The notes below the pieces were generated by a model. That model was not told where the DNA came from. It did not search any database and saw only the letters and a program-made list of their open reading frames with translations. A DNA stretch of 19,957 nucleotides from assembly GCA_902493345.1 (NCBI GenBank), contig CABUPM010000041.1:1-19957 (forward strand). The letters are read 5' to 3'. The DNA comes from an uncultured Eubacteriales bacterium. GTDB lineage: Bacteria; Bacillota; Clostridia; Lachnospirales; Bianqueaceae. The translations under genes and the position numbers were made by a program. The stretch's first letter is position 1. Every line of letters begins with the position of its first letter. Below, piece by piece: positions 8,301-15,596 of the stretch.

Positions 8301-8498
8301 GTCCTTGATCGCGCGGGTCAGCACATGGCCGATATGCGGCCGTCCGTTTGCCGTCGGAGGTCCGTCGTAAAACGTATAGGTCGGCGCTCCTTCACGCTGC
8401 TTGATGCTCTCTTCAAAGATGTCTTCTTTTTTCCAGAACTTCAGGACTTCTTCCTCGCGTCCTACAAAGTTCATATCAGTCGAAACCTTAGTATACAT
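5376..8498 (-). CDS. ileS: Isoleucyl-tRNA synthetase
   Basis: A class I synthetase of 1040 residues that charges tRNA-Ile in the cytoplasm. Visible motifs: DGPPTANGRPHIGHVL with HIGH at 55-58; the editing domain with AWTTTPWTLPSN (about 222-233) and GTGIVHIAPAFGEDD (312-326); Cys pairs that may bind zinc (YCPRCG about 181-186, CPKCGG about 499-504); KMSKS at 589-593; then the anticodon-binding domain (MDRWLLSRLNTLIRTVDDHLGNYRIPEAAKAL) and a long C-terminal part. Its length and GRPHIGHVL signature fit the longer, eukaryote/archaea-like class of IleRS found in many Clostridia, a class often less sensitive to mupirocin; that property is inferred, not seen. It starts 20 bases after yebC behind AGAGGAAAG and is controlled by the T-box upstream of yebC. 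Confidence 0.98.
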   Translation of the reverse strand: MYTKVSTDMNFVGREEEVLKFWKKEDIFEESIKQREGAPTYTFYDGPPTANGRPHIGHVLTRAIKDMIPRYQTMKGNKVLRKAGWDTHGLPVELEVEKALGLNGKEQIETYGMEPFIQKCKESVWKYKGMWEEFSDKVGFWADMKNPYITYDNQYIESMWWALKKLWDEGLLYKGHKIVPYCPRCGTSLASHEVAQGYKDVEEETVYVRFRAKNQENTYFLAWTTTPWTLPSNVALCVNPALEYVKAKQGDVYYYLAEGMLETVLGEDYEVVERYTGKELEYLEYEPLFPFASAEKKAWYVTCADYVALGEGTGIVHIAPAFGEDDAKVGHNYDLPFVQMVDAKGNLSGGTYWDGTFVKKADPEIIQWLKENGKLYKSLRYTHSYPHCWRCGTPLLYYAKDTWFIAMTKVRDRLIANNNTVNWIPKSIGERRFGDWLENVVDWGLSRDRYWGTPLNIWECSCGHRESIGSIAELKEKGQDVPENIELHRPYVDRILLKCPKCGGQMKRVPNVIDCWFDSGSMPFAQWHYPFENEEIFKENFPADFISEAVDQTRGWFYTLMAISTVLFDKAPYKNVIVLGLVQDENGQKMSKSKGNAVDPMEMLNKFGADAIRWYFYTNSAPWLPSRFYEAAVTECQRKFLGTLWNTYAFYVLYAEIDQFDPTKYTLDDKSLSIMDRWLLSRLNTLIRTVDDHLGNYRIPEAAKALEDFVDELSNWYVRRGRERYWGKEMTQDKINAYMTLHQALVSVAKLAAPMIPFMSEQIYRNLVAGLDPNAPKSVHLCDYPVCDESKIDPALEDAMEEVLEIVVAGRACRNNAAIKNRQPIGRMYVKSPKTALTEEYAEIIREELNVKEIVFTQDVRDFTTYTFKPQLRTVGPKYGKLLGKIRQALTTLDGNEAMDTLKDGKDLVLTLDGTEVVLSEADLLIESAHKPGFMAETEGELTVVLDTNLSEELLEEGFVREVISKLQTMRKEAGFEVTDHILVYYAGSEKAEGLIGDNSALIASEVLAEEVGKKELGDGAYAKEWNVNGEQVSFAVKRL

Positions 8499-8518
8499 CC
8501 GCTTTCCTCTTTTCAGTA

Positions 8519-9250
8519 TTATTCTTCTTCGTCCCAGTTGTGCCAGACATTCTGCACATCGTCATCGTCTTCCAATGCTTCCAGAAGGCGCTCCATCTTC
8601 TCTACCTGCTCCGGATCGTTGATATTGGCCATATTCTGCGGAATCATACTGATGTCTGCTTCCAGCATCACCAGTCCCGCCTTTTCCAGGTTCTCACGCA
8701 CCTCGGAGAAATTCTCCGGAGCCGTCGTGATCACACAGGTGTCCTCCTCGGACTCCATGTCCTCCGCGCCCGCGTCCAGTGCCTGCATCATCAGCTCGTC
8801 CTCATCCATACCTTCCTTGAGTTCAATGATGATCTGGCCCTTCTTGTCGAACATATAGCTTACACAGCCGGCCGTTCCCATGTTGCCGCCATTCTTGGAA
8901 AAAGCGTGGCGCACATTGGCCGCCGTACGATTCTTATTGTCCGTCAGGCACTCCACCATGATCGCCGTGCCGCCCGGGCCGTAGCCTTCGTATGTGATCG
9001 CTTCATAGGTAATTCCGCTTCCCTCGCCGGCTGCCTTCTTGATACTGCGGCTGATTGTATCGTTCGGCATATTGTTGGCCTTACACTTGGCAATAACGTC
9101 TCTCAGCTTGCTGTTGGCTTCCGGCGTCGCGCCGCCTTCCTTGACCGCTACCGCAATCTCACGGCCCAGCTTGGTAAAGATCTTACCCCTGGCAGCGTCG
9201 GTCTTCTCCTTCTTATGCTTGATGTTTGCGAATTTTGAATGTCCTGACAT
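8519..9250 (-). CDS. yebC: YebC/PmpR-type protein (TACO1 family)
   Basis: 243 residues, start at MSGHSKFANIKHKKEKTDAARGK, the hallmark N-terminus of the family; upstream in-frame codons lie inside the T-box leader. Other family signatures are AVKEGGATPEANSKLRDVIAKCKANNMPNDTISRSIKKA, YEGYGPGGTAIMVECLTDNKNRTAANVRHAFSKNGGN (about 84-120) and the acidic C-terminal domain. Members have been described as DNA-binding regulators and, more recently, as ribosome-associated factors that help translation of proline-rich or difficult stretches. It is the first gene after an isoleucine T-box and is followed 20 bases later by ileS, tying it to translation. Confidence 0.96.
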   Translation of the reverse strand: MSGHSKFANIKHKKEKTDAARGKIFTKLGREIAVAVKEGGATPEANSKLRDVIAKCKANNMPNDTISRSIKKAAGEGSGITYEAITYEGYGPGGTAIMVECLTDNKNRTAANVRHAFSKNGGNMGTAGCVSYMFDKKGQIIIELKEGMDEDELMMQALDAGAEDMESEEDTCVITTAPENFSEVRENLEKAGLVMLEADISMIPQNMANINDPEQVEKMERLLEALEDDDDVQNVWHNWDEEE

Positions 9251-9531
9251 GGTTTCCTCTCCTCTGATAAATAATAAAAGCTCCCGTCTGTCTAAGGACG
9301 AGAGCCTGTGCTCCGTGTTACCACCTTGCTTTACCGGCGCCTTACAGCGCTGGCCTCCGCGGGTATCCCTACCCATCCGCTGTAACGGGCGGCCCCGACG
9401 CAGTCTCCTGAAAACATTCGATGCGCAGCTCCGAGGTGATCTTCGCGTTCAGCACCGCTCTCCCTTACACCACCCGGAAGCTCTCTACGCCGGTACCCTG
9501 ACCGCTACTCTTCTCTTCATAGCTCATAGCA
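9251..9531 (-). promoter_or_regulatory. T-box riboswitch leader (isoleucine specifier AUC)
   Basis: The leader from about 9531 contains the T-box core AGCAAGGTGGTAACACGGAG (9330-9311). A terminator follows: GCTCTCGTC (9305-9297) pairs with GACGGGAGC (9288-9280), then TTTTATTAT (9279-9271). Farther upstream, GCGAAG-ATC-ACCTCGG puts the likely specifier ATC at 9440-9438 followed by A, as expected for isoleucine. Uncharged tRNA-Ile would bind specifier and T-box and favour the antiterminator, raising yebC-ileS expression when isoleucine is short. The specifier is read by eye; the adjacent GAT (Asp) is the alternative, but the presence of ileS supports AUC. Confidence 0.92.
9271..9305 (-). terminator. 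T-box terminator hairpin
   Basis: Nine-pair stem (9305-9297 with 9288-9280, one G-U) and a T-rich run at 9279-9271, directly before the yebC ribosome site. It is the off state of the T-box switch. Confidence 0.88.
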
Positions 9532-9537
9532 TTCTCT

Positions 9538-9566
9538 ATTCTACCGTAATAAAAGTGGCCTGTCAA
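9538..9566 (-). promoter_or_regulatory. Sigma-A promoter of the T-box operon
   Basis: On the minus strand TTGACA (9566-9561), 17 bases, TAGAAT (9543-9538). The -35 is perfect, the -10 matches 5/6, and the spacing is ideal. The start of transcription is near 9531, just at the 5' end of the T-box structure. Confidence 0.85.
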
Positions 9567-9589
9567 GAGTTTTTTTCACCAGTTCTTTC

Positions 9590-9880
9590 TTATATACAGA
9601 AGGATTTTTCTACATGGGTGCTTACTACGTACTGTTCCTTCAATTCCCGCAGTGCTGCCATATGCGGCTGCTTTACATGTTCCGCCTGATGCTCTTCGCT
9701 CTCCCATTTTTCTACCAGCAGCAGCTCGTCCTCATCCTGAACCGAACGGTAATATTCATACCGGATACACCCTTCCTCACGCTCCACTTTCTGCTGAATT
9801 TCCAGAGATTCGATCTCCTGCAGGAATGCTTCACGCATCCCCGGTTTTGCTTTATAGGAAACACACAACACTATGTTCAT
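9590..9880 (-). CDS. ABM-domain putative quinol monooxygenase (YgiN-like)
   Basis: 96 residues, the full usual length of the small ferredoxin-like ABM fold. Typical pattern: a first strand MNIVLCVSYKAKPGMREAFLQEI, then EREEGCIRYEYYRSVQDEDELLLVEKWESEEHQAEHVKQPHM with the conserved E-x-W and H-x-x-x-H(xx)F/M-like region, and a last strand YVVSTHVEKSFCI. Related proteins act on quinones or related small aromatics without cofactors, usually as dimers; the substrate here is unknown. It starts two bases after the yigZ stop with GGGGGAAGAG as ribosome site, so it is in the same operon. Confidence 0.88.
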   Translation of the reverse strand: MNIVLCVSYKAKPGMREAFLQEIESLEIQQKVEREEGCIRYEYYRSVQDEDELLLVEKWESEEHQAEHVKQPHMAALRELKEQYVVSTHVEKSFCI

Positions 9881-9882
9881 CT

Positions 9883-10545
9883 TTACTCTTCCCCCTGTTC
9901 ATAATAATGCCACACGCCATCCTTCTGGGCTGCCAGCACACTGCCCTGTTCCTCCGGGGCCAGTCTGCCGTCACTAAGATCCGCCAGCGCCTTCAGAAAG
10001 GCGTCCCGCTCATCTTTGGGAATGAGCAGGTCCATGCCGACCTGCGTCCCGTATTCTGTATTCAGAATCGTCCATCCGGCATTGGCCGCGCTGTACTGCA
10101 TCTTACCCAGCATCGTATAATCCATATCGATATGATATCGCAGATACGTCTCCTTACAGATGATTCCGGCTGCTGTAAGGCCTGCCTGCGCCGCCGCGGA
10201 ATATGCCCGCACCAGTCCGCCGGTTCCCAGCAGCGTCCCCCCAAAGTATCTTGTTACGACCACACACACATTATACAGTTCTTCCTTGCGCAGTACGGAC
10301 AAAATGGGCATTCCCGCCGTATGCACCGGTTCTCCGTCATCGCTGAAGCGTTCCACGGTCTTGCTCAGTCCAATTCTGTAAGCATATACATTATGGCTGG
10401 CATCCCAATACTTTTTCCTGAGTTCTGCTAGGAATGCCTCCGCCTCCTCTTCTTTCTCCACCGGCAGAACCGTCGCGATAAAACGGGACTTTTTTTCAAT
10501 GATCTCCGCTTCCGCTCTCTCATATACGGTCTTAAAGGCTTTCAC
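9883..10545 (-). CDS. yigZ: YigZ/IMPACT family protein
   Basis: 220 residues with the UPF0029/IMPACT N-terminal domain (about 1-125) and a smaller DUF1949-like C-terminal domain (about 140-200). Conserved segments: EKKSRFIATVLPV, ASHNVYAYRIG, RFSDDGEPVHTAGMPIL (66-81) and VVVTRYFGGTLLGTGGLVRAYSAAA (95-119). The family is linked to translation control (eukaryotic IMPACT regulates GCN2), but the bacterial role is not settled. The start is GTG at 10545, supported by AAAGGGGTGGAG just upstream. It has its own promoter (10598-10570) after yunB and precedes the ABM monooxygenase. Confidence 0.93.
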   Translation of the reverse strand: MKAFKTVYERAEAEIIEKKSRFIATVLPVEKEEEAEAFLAELRKKYWDASHNVYAYRIGLSKTVERFSDDGEPVHTAGMPILSVLRKEELYNVCVVVTRYFGGTLLGTGGLVRAYSAAAQAGLTAAGIICKETYLRYHIDMDYTMLGKMQYSAANAGWTILNTEYGTQVGMDLLIPKDERDAFLKALADLSDGRLAPEEQGSVLAAQKDGVWHYYEQGEE

Positions 10546-10569
10546 CGCTCCACCCCTTTCTCGTATATT

Positions 10570-10598
10570 ATCATAACAAATGCACCGCCAGGATGCAA
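10570..10598 (-). promoter_or_regulatory. Sigma-A-type promoter for yigZ
   Basis: On the minus strand TTGCAT (10598-10593), 17 bases, TATGAT (10575-10570). It lies in the 66-base gap between yunB and yigZ, where I see no clear terminator, so read-through from yunB is also possible. Confidence 0.55.
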
Positions 10599-10611
10599 GC
10601 GCTTTCTTATG

Positions 10612-11250
10612 TTATTGTGTAAAGATCAGCGGAATATCCCCGGAGAATGTACGGTCCACCAGGACAAACTGTCTGGAGGAGGTCATGATCTCGCTCATCA
10701 GCGGTGCCGACACCTGAATCACAAATTGCAGATCCAGCCACACCCTATGATTGACCTGATTGATGCCCACCGCCTCAAAAGCCCGGTCGTAGCTGATATC
10801 CGCATTGCCGATCAGGCGAACCCGCACTGGAATGTCCGGCCACCCTACAAAAACCGAATCCCCAAAGGCCGCCCCCGCCGGTACATAAAATATCAGCGAA
10901 TCGTGTTCCTCAAAATATTGATCCATCGCCGACAGGATCTGAATGGACAGGCGTCCGATCTCTAACGCGTCGATTCCGCAGGCAACCATCTTGCCCTGAT
11001 CATCATAATAATACCGGAGAAGCTCCTCCGAGCCTTTTTCATAGCCTTCCAGACTCCGGCGCAGCGCCTCATTGGCAATCGTACTCATCAGCGAATCCGC
11101 GTTCATCCGTGCGTAAGCCATTACAGAAGGCTTCAGATTCTGATACAAAATAAATAACAGACCCAACAGGAGACACATAAGTATCCAAAGCCTCCAGTGT
11201 TTCTTAAGATTTCCTTTCGGACGCCGTCTATATCCCCTCTTTTTTCTCAT
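10612..11250 (-). CDS. yunB: Sporulation protein YunB
   Basis: 212 residues: a basic cytoplasmic N-terminus (MRKKRGYRRRPKGNLKKHWR), one membrane segment (about 21-36, LWILMCLLLGLLFILY) and an extracytoplasmic domain containing ARMNADSLMSTIANEAL, FYVPAGAAFGDSVFVGWPDIPVRVRLIGNADISYDRAFEAVGINQVNHRVWLDLQFVIQV. The G-x-D-I-P-V and AVGINQ-x-H-x-VW-L patterns are characteristic of YunB. In Bacillus it is made in the mother cell under sigma-E and is needed for normal sporulation. Its presence indicates a spore former. It is divergent from the penicillin-binding protein gene; I cannot assign a convincing sigma-E promoter in the 140-base gap. Confidence 0.92.
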   Translation of the reverse strand: MRKKRGYRRRPKGNLKKHWRLWILMCLLLGLLFILYQNLKPSVMAYARMNADSLMSTIANEALRRSLEGYEKGSEELLRYYYDDQGKMVACGIDALEIGRLSIQILSAMDQYFEEHDSLIFYVPAGAAFGDSVFVGWPDIPVRVRLIGNADISYDRAFEAVGINQVNHRVWLDLQFVIQVSAPLMSEIMTSSRQFVLVDRTFSGDIPLIFTQ

Positions 11251-11305
11251 AAATAGGCCCTTTCTACTTTCTTCGTAAAATTAACATTTAAATTGTAAGA
11301 AGGTC

Positions 11306-11334
11306 TTTTCAGAATTCATATTTCTTGGTATAAT
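11306..11334 (+). promoter_or_regulatory. Sigma-A-type promoter for the penicillin-binding protein gene
   Basis: TTTTCA (11306-11311), 17 bases, perfect TATAAT (11329-11334, extended GGTATAAT). It leads to a leader of about 50 bases and an AAAGGAGG site. Confidence 0.7.
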
Positions 11335-11390
11335 ATGTTGTATGCTGATATCATTCTCCCGATGATACCGGCTTATTAAAGGAGGTAATT

Positions 11391-14114
11391 ATGGATTACG
11401 GTAAACAGGCAAACCAGCGCAAGCGTTTCCAAAAAGAAGTGGATCAGCAGCGTCTGGTTTCTAAGATTTGGCTAAATATCCTGCGGATCGCCTGCATCGC
11501 CATTCTGGCTGCGGTCTTTATCGTGGCCGGTGTACTATTGGGCGGTTTTATGGGCATTATTGACGCGGCCCCGGTGCGGGACAGCTATGAGATCGAAGAT
11601 TTCACATCCTATATCTACGATAAAAACGGGAATCTGATGACACCGATCTACACCTCAGTCATGCGTTCCGAGGTCTCGATCGATGACATCCCCCTGCATA
11701 TGCAGCATGCGGTTGTCGCGATTGAGGACTCCCGTTTTTATCAGCACAACGGTATCGATATCGAGGGTATTCTGCGTTCCGGCGTCCTGATCTTTCAGGG
11801 CGGCGACCTTCAGGGCGGAAGTACCATCACGCAGCAGGTTATCAAGAACCTGGCCCTTTCTGCCGATACGGCCATGACACGTAAGATCCAGGAGTGGTAC
11901 ATGGCGCTGCAGTATGAATACCAGCTTACGCAAGAGATGGGACAGGCCGCCGCGAAGCAGCATATTCTGGAGACCTATCTGAACTATGTCAACTTCGGTA
12001 ACGGCAACTACGGCGTACAGTCCGCTTCCCGTTTTTATTTCAACAAAAACGTCGGCGACATCTCGATTGCCGAGGCCGCGGTTCTGGCGGGCGTTCTGAA
12101 CGCTCCTTCCTATTATGATCCCGTAACTGAGCAAAAGGCCTGCCGAGAGCGTCAGCATCTGGTTCTGAAGGCCATGTACGATCAGGGCTATATCACAGAA
12201 TCCGAGTATAACGCCGCGCTGCGGGAAGATGTATTCGGCCTGATTACTGAGAATACCCAGTCTTCTCCTGACGATCCGGAAGAGGAGGGCTCCAGCGTAC
12301 ATTATACATTCTTCCAGGAGGCTGCTATCAGCCAGGTTCAGGAAGACCTGATGAAGTTCTATAACATGAGCGAAGAGGAAGCTATCCAGAAGGTCTACCA
12401 CGGCGGATTGCAGATCCATCTGACCCAGGAGCAGTATATTCAGGACGCGATTGACTATCACGTAGACAACATGACTACGCTTTTCAACCGTGTACCGACC
12501 TATTATCAGCTCAATTACGCTTTGAGTATCTATAGCGAGGACCGAACCTCCTATGATAACTTCGGATTGTATAATCTTCTGTATGACACTAAGGACGAAG
12601 CCAATTACGCGGTGGAATCCTACCGCGGCGAAAAGCTCGCTCAGTATGGGCTGACCGTTGAGGATACCGACCGGTACGCCGAGTCTGTCACTCTGACACT
12701 AGAACCGCAGCTCAGCATCATCATCATGGATCCTTCTACCGGTCAGGTGGTAGGCATGAGTGCCGGACGCGGTGAAAAGACGGTCGATATGGCGCTGAAC
12801 CGCGCGACAGATTCTACCAGACAGCCTGGTTCCACCTTTAAGGTATTGTCTGCTTTCGCTCCGGCTCTGGACGGTGCCGGACGCACTGCCGCCACCGCTT
12901 ATGATGATGTTCCTCTGAACCCCGAAGAAACGGGCGGCTGGTCTCCCTACAACTGGTGGAGCCACAATCTGTATTTTGGTTTCGCTACCATCCGCCAGGG
13001 TATCGCGAACTCGATGAACCTGATCGCCGCACGTTGCATCATGGATATCGGTCCCGATCTGGCTTATGAATATGTTACGGAACACTTCGGAATCACCTCT
13101 ATGGTCGGCCGCACCTCAGATTCTGACGGTGATGTGACCGCCACTATGGCGCTGGGCGGACTGGTCAACGGTGTAACCAACCTTGAACTGGCCAATGCCT
13201 TCGCTTCCATCGCCAATTCCGGAACGTACATCAAGGCAAGCTTTTACACCAAAGTCTATGACCATAACGGCAATCTTCTACTTGACAGAACGCCGGAAGG
13301 TTCTCAGGTTGAGAGCCATCAGGCACTCTCTGAGCAGAACGCGTGGATTGTAGAAAACATGATGCGAAGCGCTGTCCGCGGCGGCAGCGGTCTGGGATAT
13401 GAGACGGCGACCAACCTGCGCATCTCCGACGGTACTCCGATTGCCGCCAAGACTGGTACAACCAACGACTCCGCTGACTACTGGCTGGTCGGCTGGACGC
13501 CCCGGTACCTCTTCTCCCTCTGGCAGGGATACGATATGATTCGTTATACTGGCGATTACGGTTCTCTGACCACCCGATACAATTCCGATGACCGTGATAC
13601 CTTCTTCAACGGAATCATGAACGCGGTACACGAGAATCTGGAATACAGTACCTTTGAGGATCCCCCGGAAGGCATCACTACCGCGACCGTCTGCAGCAAG
13701 TCCGGACTCTTAGCCACCGGCTCCTGCGGAAGCTACGCTTATACAGAATACTTTGTAGAAGGAACCGTTCCCGGCAGCTATTGCAATGTGCATGTTTCCG
13801 GAGAGCGCTGCACCGTCTCCGGTCTGGCGCCCAATCCGGACGGTACTTGTACGACAGAGCCAGTCTATGGTGTACGCCGAAGCTATGATCTGGCTGAACT
13901 GGAAAAGATCCTGGAAGTCCGCGAACCCAATATGGGCTTTAAGGCGAGCTATGTTCGGGATTATGTACCCAGCACTTCCAGCGGCGATGAGGTCTGCCCC
14001 GGAGGTCATAAGACTGAGAATTCCGGCGAGGACAGCTCCGGTGATAATTCCGGAGATAATTCTTCCGGAGATACTCCCAGCGGAGAGAACTCTTCCGGAG
14101 ATGCAGGACAATAA
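11391..14114 (+). CDS. Class A penicillin-binding protein (PBP1A type)
   Basis: A 907-residue bifunctional peptidoglycan synthase. Order: a basic cytoplasmic tail (1-26), a membrane anchor (about 27-52), a GT51 glycosyltransferase domain with AIEDSRFYQHNGID (catalytic Glu112) and GGSTITQQVIKN (142-153), then a transpeptidase domain with SxxK (Ser481-Lys484 in QPGSTFK), SMN (541-543) and KTG (687-689). The C-terminus (about 862-907) is a low-complexity Ser/Gly/Asp/Glu tail with repeated SSGD/NSGD units, outside the membrane. All catalytic motifs are intact. The start at 11391 sits behind a near-perfect AAAGGAGG. The gene stands alone, with its own promoter and a terminator. It could be called ponA/mrcA-like; I leave the symbol empty. 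Confidence 0.97.
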   Translation: MDYGKQANQRKRFQKEVDQQRLVSKIWLNILRIACIAILAAVFIVAGVLLGGFMGIIDAAPVRDSYEIEDFTSYIYDKNGNLMTPIYTSVMRSEVSIDDIPLHMQHAVVAIEDSRFYQHNGIDIEGILRSGVLIFQGGDLQGGSTITQQVIKNLALSADTAMTRKIQEWYMALQYEYQLTQEMGQAAAKQHILETYLNYVNFGNGNYGVQSASRFYFNKNVGDISIAEAAVLAGVLNAPSYYDPVTEQKACRERQHLVLKAMYDQGYITESEYNAALREDVFGLITENTQSSPDDPEEEGSSVHYTFFQEAAISQVQEDLMKFYNMSEEEAIQKVYHGGLQIHLTQEQYIQDAIDYHVDNMTTLFNRVPTYYQLNYALSIYSEDRTSYDNFGLYNLLYDTKDEANYAVESYRGEKLAQYGLTVEDTDRYAESVTLTLEPQLSIIIMDPSTGQVVGMSAGRGEKTVDMALNRATDSTRQPGSTFKVLSAFAPALDGAGRTAATAYDDVPLNPEETGGWSPYNWWSHNLYFGFATIRQGIANSMNLIAARCIMDIGPDLAYEYVTEHFGITSMVGRTSDSDGDVTATMALGGLVNGVTNLELANAFASIANSGTYIKASFYTKVYDHNGNLLLDRTPEGSQVESHQALSEQNAWIVENMMRSAVRGGSGLGYETATNLRISDGTPIAAKTGTTNDSADYWLVGWTPRYLFSLWQGYDMIRYTGDYGSLTTRYNSDDRDTFFNGIMNAVHENLEYSTFEDPPEGITTATVCSKSGLLATGSCGSYAYTEYFVEGTVPGSYCNVHVSGERCTVSGLAPNPDGTCTTEPVYGVRRSYDLAELEKILEVREPNMGFKASYVRDYVPSTSSGDEVCPGGHKTENSGEDSSGDNSGDNSSGDTPSGENSSGDAGQ

Positions 14115-14127
14115 AATACAGATCTTT

Positions 14128-14156
14128 CAGGACTCCAGAAATGGGGTCCTGTTTTT
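14128..14156 (+). terminator. Terminator after the penicillin-binding protein gene
   Basis: CAGGACTCC (14128-14136) pairs with GGGGTCCTG (14143-14151), one G-U, six-base loop, followed by TTTTT (14152-14156). It lies 13 bases after the stop. Confidence 0.85.
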
Positions 14157-14184
14157 CTGTCTGAATGAATGTCTGCCGAAACTA

Positions 14185-14220
14185 AAAACACCTGCGTCCC
14201 TCAATGAACGCAGGTGTTTT
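14185..14220. terminator. Bidirectional terminator between converging genes
   Basis: A perfect 13-base inverted repeat AAAACACCTGCGT (14185-14197) with its complement (14208-14220), giving a T run on both strands. It would end the GNAT-TetR operon on the minus strand and back up the first terminator on the plus strand. Confidence 0.87.
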
Positions 14221-14239
14221 ATCACTTATATTGGCTAGC

Positions 14240-14851
14240 TTAGTTTTTTATCGCATCCGTGTCTGTATACCCCTGTTGCTTAATACAGAGCTGTATGACC
14301 GAAATCATATGCTCTATACTATCCCTGCAATCCTCCTTCAGCCATTCGTTGATGATTGCCACCAAACCGCTGATATGAAATTGCATCACATACTTCTGAT
14401 CCTCCTGGGGAACCTGGAAACGATTCAGAATCGGAGTCAATACATGACGGTTCAGCGCTCCGTAAGCGTCATTCATCCCCAGGACGATCGACTGCTCCAC
14501 GGTTGCCTTGAAAACGCGGCGATGCTCCTTAATATACATCAGATACGGCGTCAAATACTCCGGCGTAATCAGGTACAGCTCATCCAGCGGACGTTTCTGC
14601 AGCTTTTCCAGAAACTCTACTGTATCATAGGGCATACACGCTACAAACTCATCTATGATATGCTGCACGCTTTCTGCCAAAAGATCGCCAACCGTCTCAT
14701 AATGCAGATAAAAGGTGGAACGGTTCACACCTGCCTTTTCGCAGATCTCCTTGACCGTGATATAGGCGAAATCCTTCTTTTCGATCAATTCCAGAAATGC
14801 CTCATCCATGCGGACGGCAGTCGCAAAGTATTTACTCTCGGATCTGTTCAA
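14240..14851 (-). CDS. TetR/AcrR family transcriptional regulator
   Basis: 203 residues from a TTG start at 14851. I prefer this start because TTG overlaps the stop of the acetyltransferase gene (TTGA, 14851-14848) with AAAGGAT upstream, and because the residues after it (NRSESKYFATAVRMDEAFLELIEKKDFAYITVKEICEKAGVNRSTFYLHYETVGDLL) are where the family's DNA-binding domain begins. An in-frame ATG at 14914 lies inside the acetyltransferase gene. The helix-turn-helix is at about 31-52. The C-terminal ligand/dimer domain (YMLYIKEHRRVFKATVEQ-like, IINEWLKEDC) resembles the TetR_C subgroup common in Firmicutes. The ligand is unknown; it may repress its own operon, but I see no clear operator. Confidence 0.88.
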   Translation of the reverse strand: MNRSESKYFATAVRMDEAFLELIEKKDFAYITVKEICEKAGVNRSTFYLHYETVGDLLAESVQHIIDEFVACMPYDTVEFLEKLQKRPLDELYLITPEYLTPYLMYIKEHRRVFKATVEQSIVLGMNDAYGALNRHVLTPILNRFQVPQEDQKYVMQFHISGLVAIINEWLKEDCRDSIEHMISVIQLCIKQQGYTDTDAIKN

Positions 14852-15447
14852 TGGATTTCGCCATCCTTTTTTGTAAAATCTGTCTCTATAAAATGTACGG
14901 CGGACGTATTCCAATATTTTCTACAAACCCGGCTTTCATTGCCGTCGAGATTCAGCTGATACATCCGGAACGTAACCAATCGATCCTTCGGCTGCCACTG
15001 CTCTTCATAAGAATATTGGTATCGCATTCCCACATTCCGCATAACGCCGCCGCTTCTGGGATTGTTCCTGTCATGCGTCGCGGTAATATACGGCAATCCG
15101 TCCTTTTTCGCCTGTCTGATCACGGCCCATCCTGCTTCTGTAGCGATTCCTCTATGCCAGAATTCCCTGCGAAGTCCGTATCCCAAATCATGCGGTTCCT
15201 CCATATCAACATGGATATAACCAATCAGAAAATTATCTTCCTGCAGGCAGATTGCATAGGCATAGGGCTGCGGCTGTGCGTATTTTTCTTCGTAAAAAAT
15301 CCTGGCGTCCTCGAGACTTTTGGCAGGATACCACGGCAGAAATGTATTGGCTTTCTCATCTTGCAGAATCAGAAAAAGCGCGTCCATATCTTGCTCTGTA
15401 AATTTCCGCAAAATCAGACGTTCTGTTTTTAATGTCTGTGAGTCCAT
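14848..15447 (-). CDS. GNAT family N-acetyltransferase (RimJ/RimL-like)
   Basis: 199 residues. It starts MDSQTLKTERLILRKFTEQDMDALF, typical of the RimJ/RimL-like branch, and has the acetyl-CoA loop at about 92-102 (LRREFWHRGIATEAG) and the final NNPRSGGVMRNVGMRYQY motif (128-144), where an Asn-rich loop and Met/Val helix close the active site. The substrate (a protein N-terminus or a small amine) cannot be read. AAAGGAG lies upstream of the start, and the stop TGA overlaps the TetR start, so the two are one operon. This TGA is also proof that TGA is a normal stop here. Confidence 0.9.
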   Translation of the reverse strand: MDSQTLKTERLILRKFTEQDMDALFLILQDEKANTFLPWYPAKSLEDARIFYEEKYAQPQPYAYAICLQEDNFLIGYIHVDMEEPHDLGYGLRREFWHRGIATEAGWAVIRQAKKDGLPYITATHDRNNPRSGGVMRNVGMRYQYSYEEQWQPKDRLVTFRMYQLNLDGNESRVCRKYWNTSAVHFIETDFTKKDGEIH

Positions 15448-15485
15448 ATTGCGCTCCTTTACCCGTTTCTCGCACTGATATTTTC

Positions 15486-15514
15486 ATTATAACATAAAAA
15501 CACAGCTTTTTCTA
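15486..15514 (-). promoter_or_regulatory. Probable promoter of the GNAT-TetR operon
   Basis: On the minus strand a perfect TATAAT (15491-15486) with TAGAAA 17 bases upstream (15514-15509). A TTGACA also occurs but 24 bases away, too far to pair with this -10. Confidence 0.5.
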
Positions 15515-15546
15515 CTGTCAAACTACGGTTATGCCAATATCGCATA

Positions 15547-15571
15547 AAGGCGCGTCCCAGGGGCGCGCCTT
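15547..15571 (-). terminator. Hairpin after the amt-P-II gene
   Basis: AAGGCGCG (15547-15554) pairs with CGCGCCTT (15564-15571), a very GC-rich stem 26 bases after the stop at 15597. The T run after it is short (TTTATG), so it is a weaker call as a terminator. Confidence 0.6.
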
Positions 15572-15596
15572 ATGTATACTCCGATATTCTTAAAGA

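Noticed and set aside
9251..9376. A longer N-terminus for YebC
   Set aside because: The extra codons lie in the T-box core and terminator, and MSGHSKFANIKHKK is the invariant start of the family.
15509..15527. TTGACA upstream of the GNAT gene as -35 element
   Set aside because: The distance to TATAAT is 24 bases, too long for sigma-A. TAGAAA at 17 bases is the better partner.
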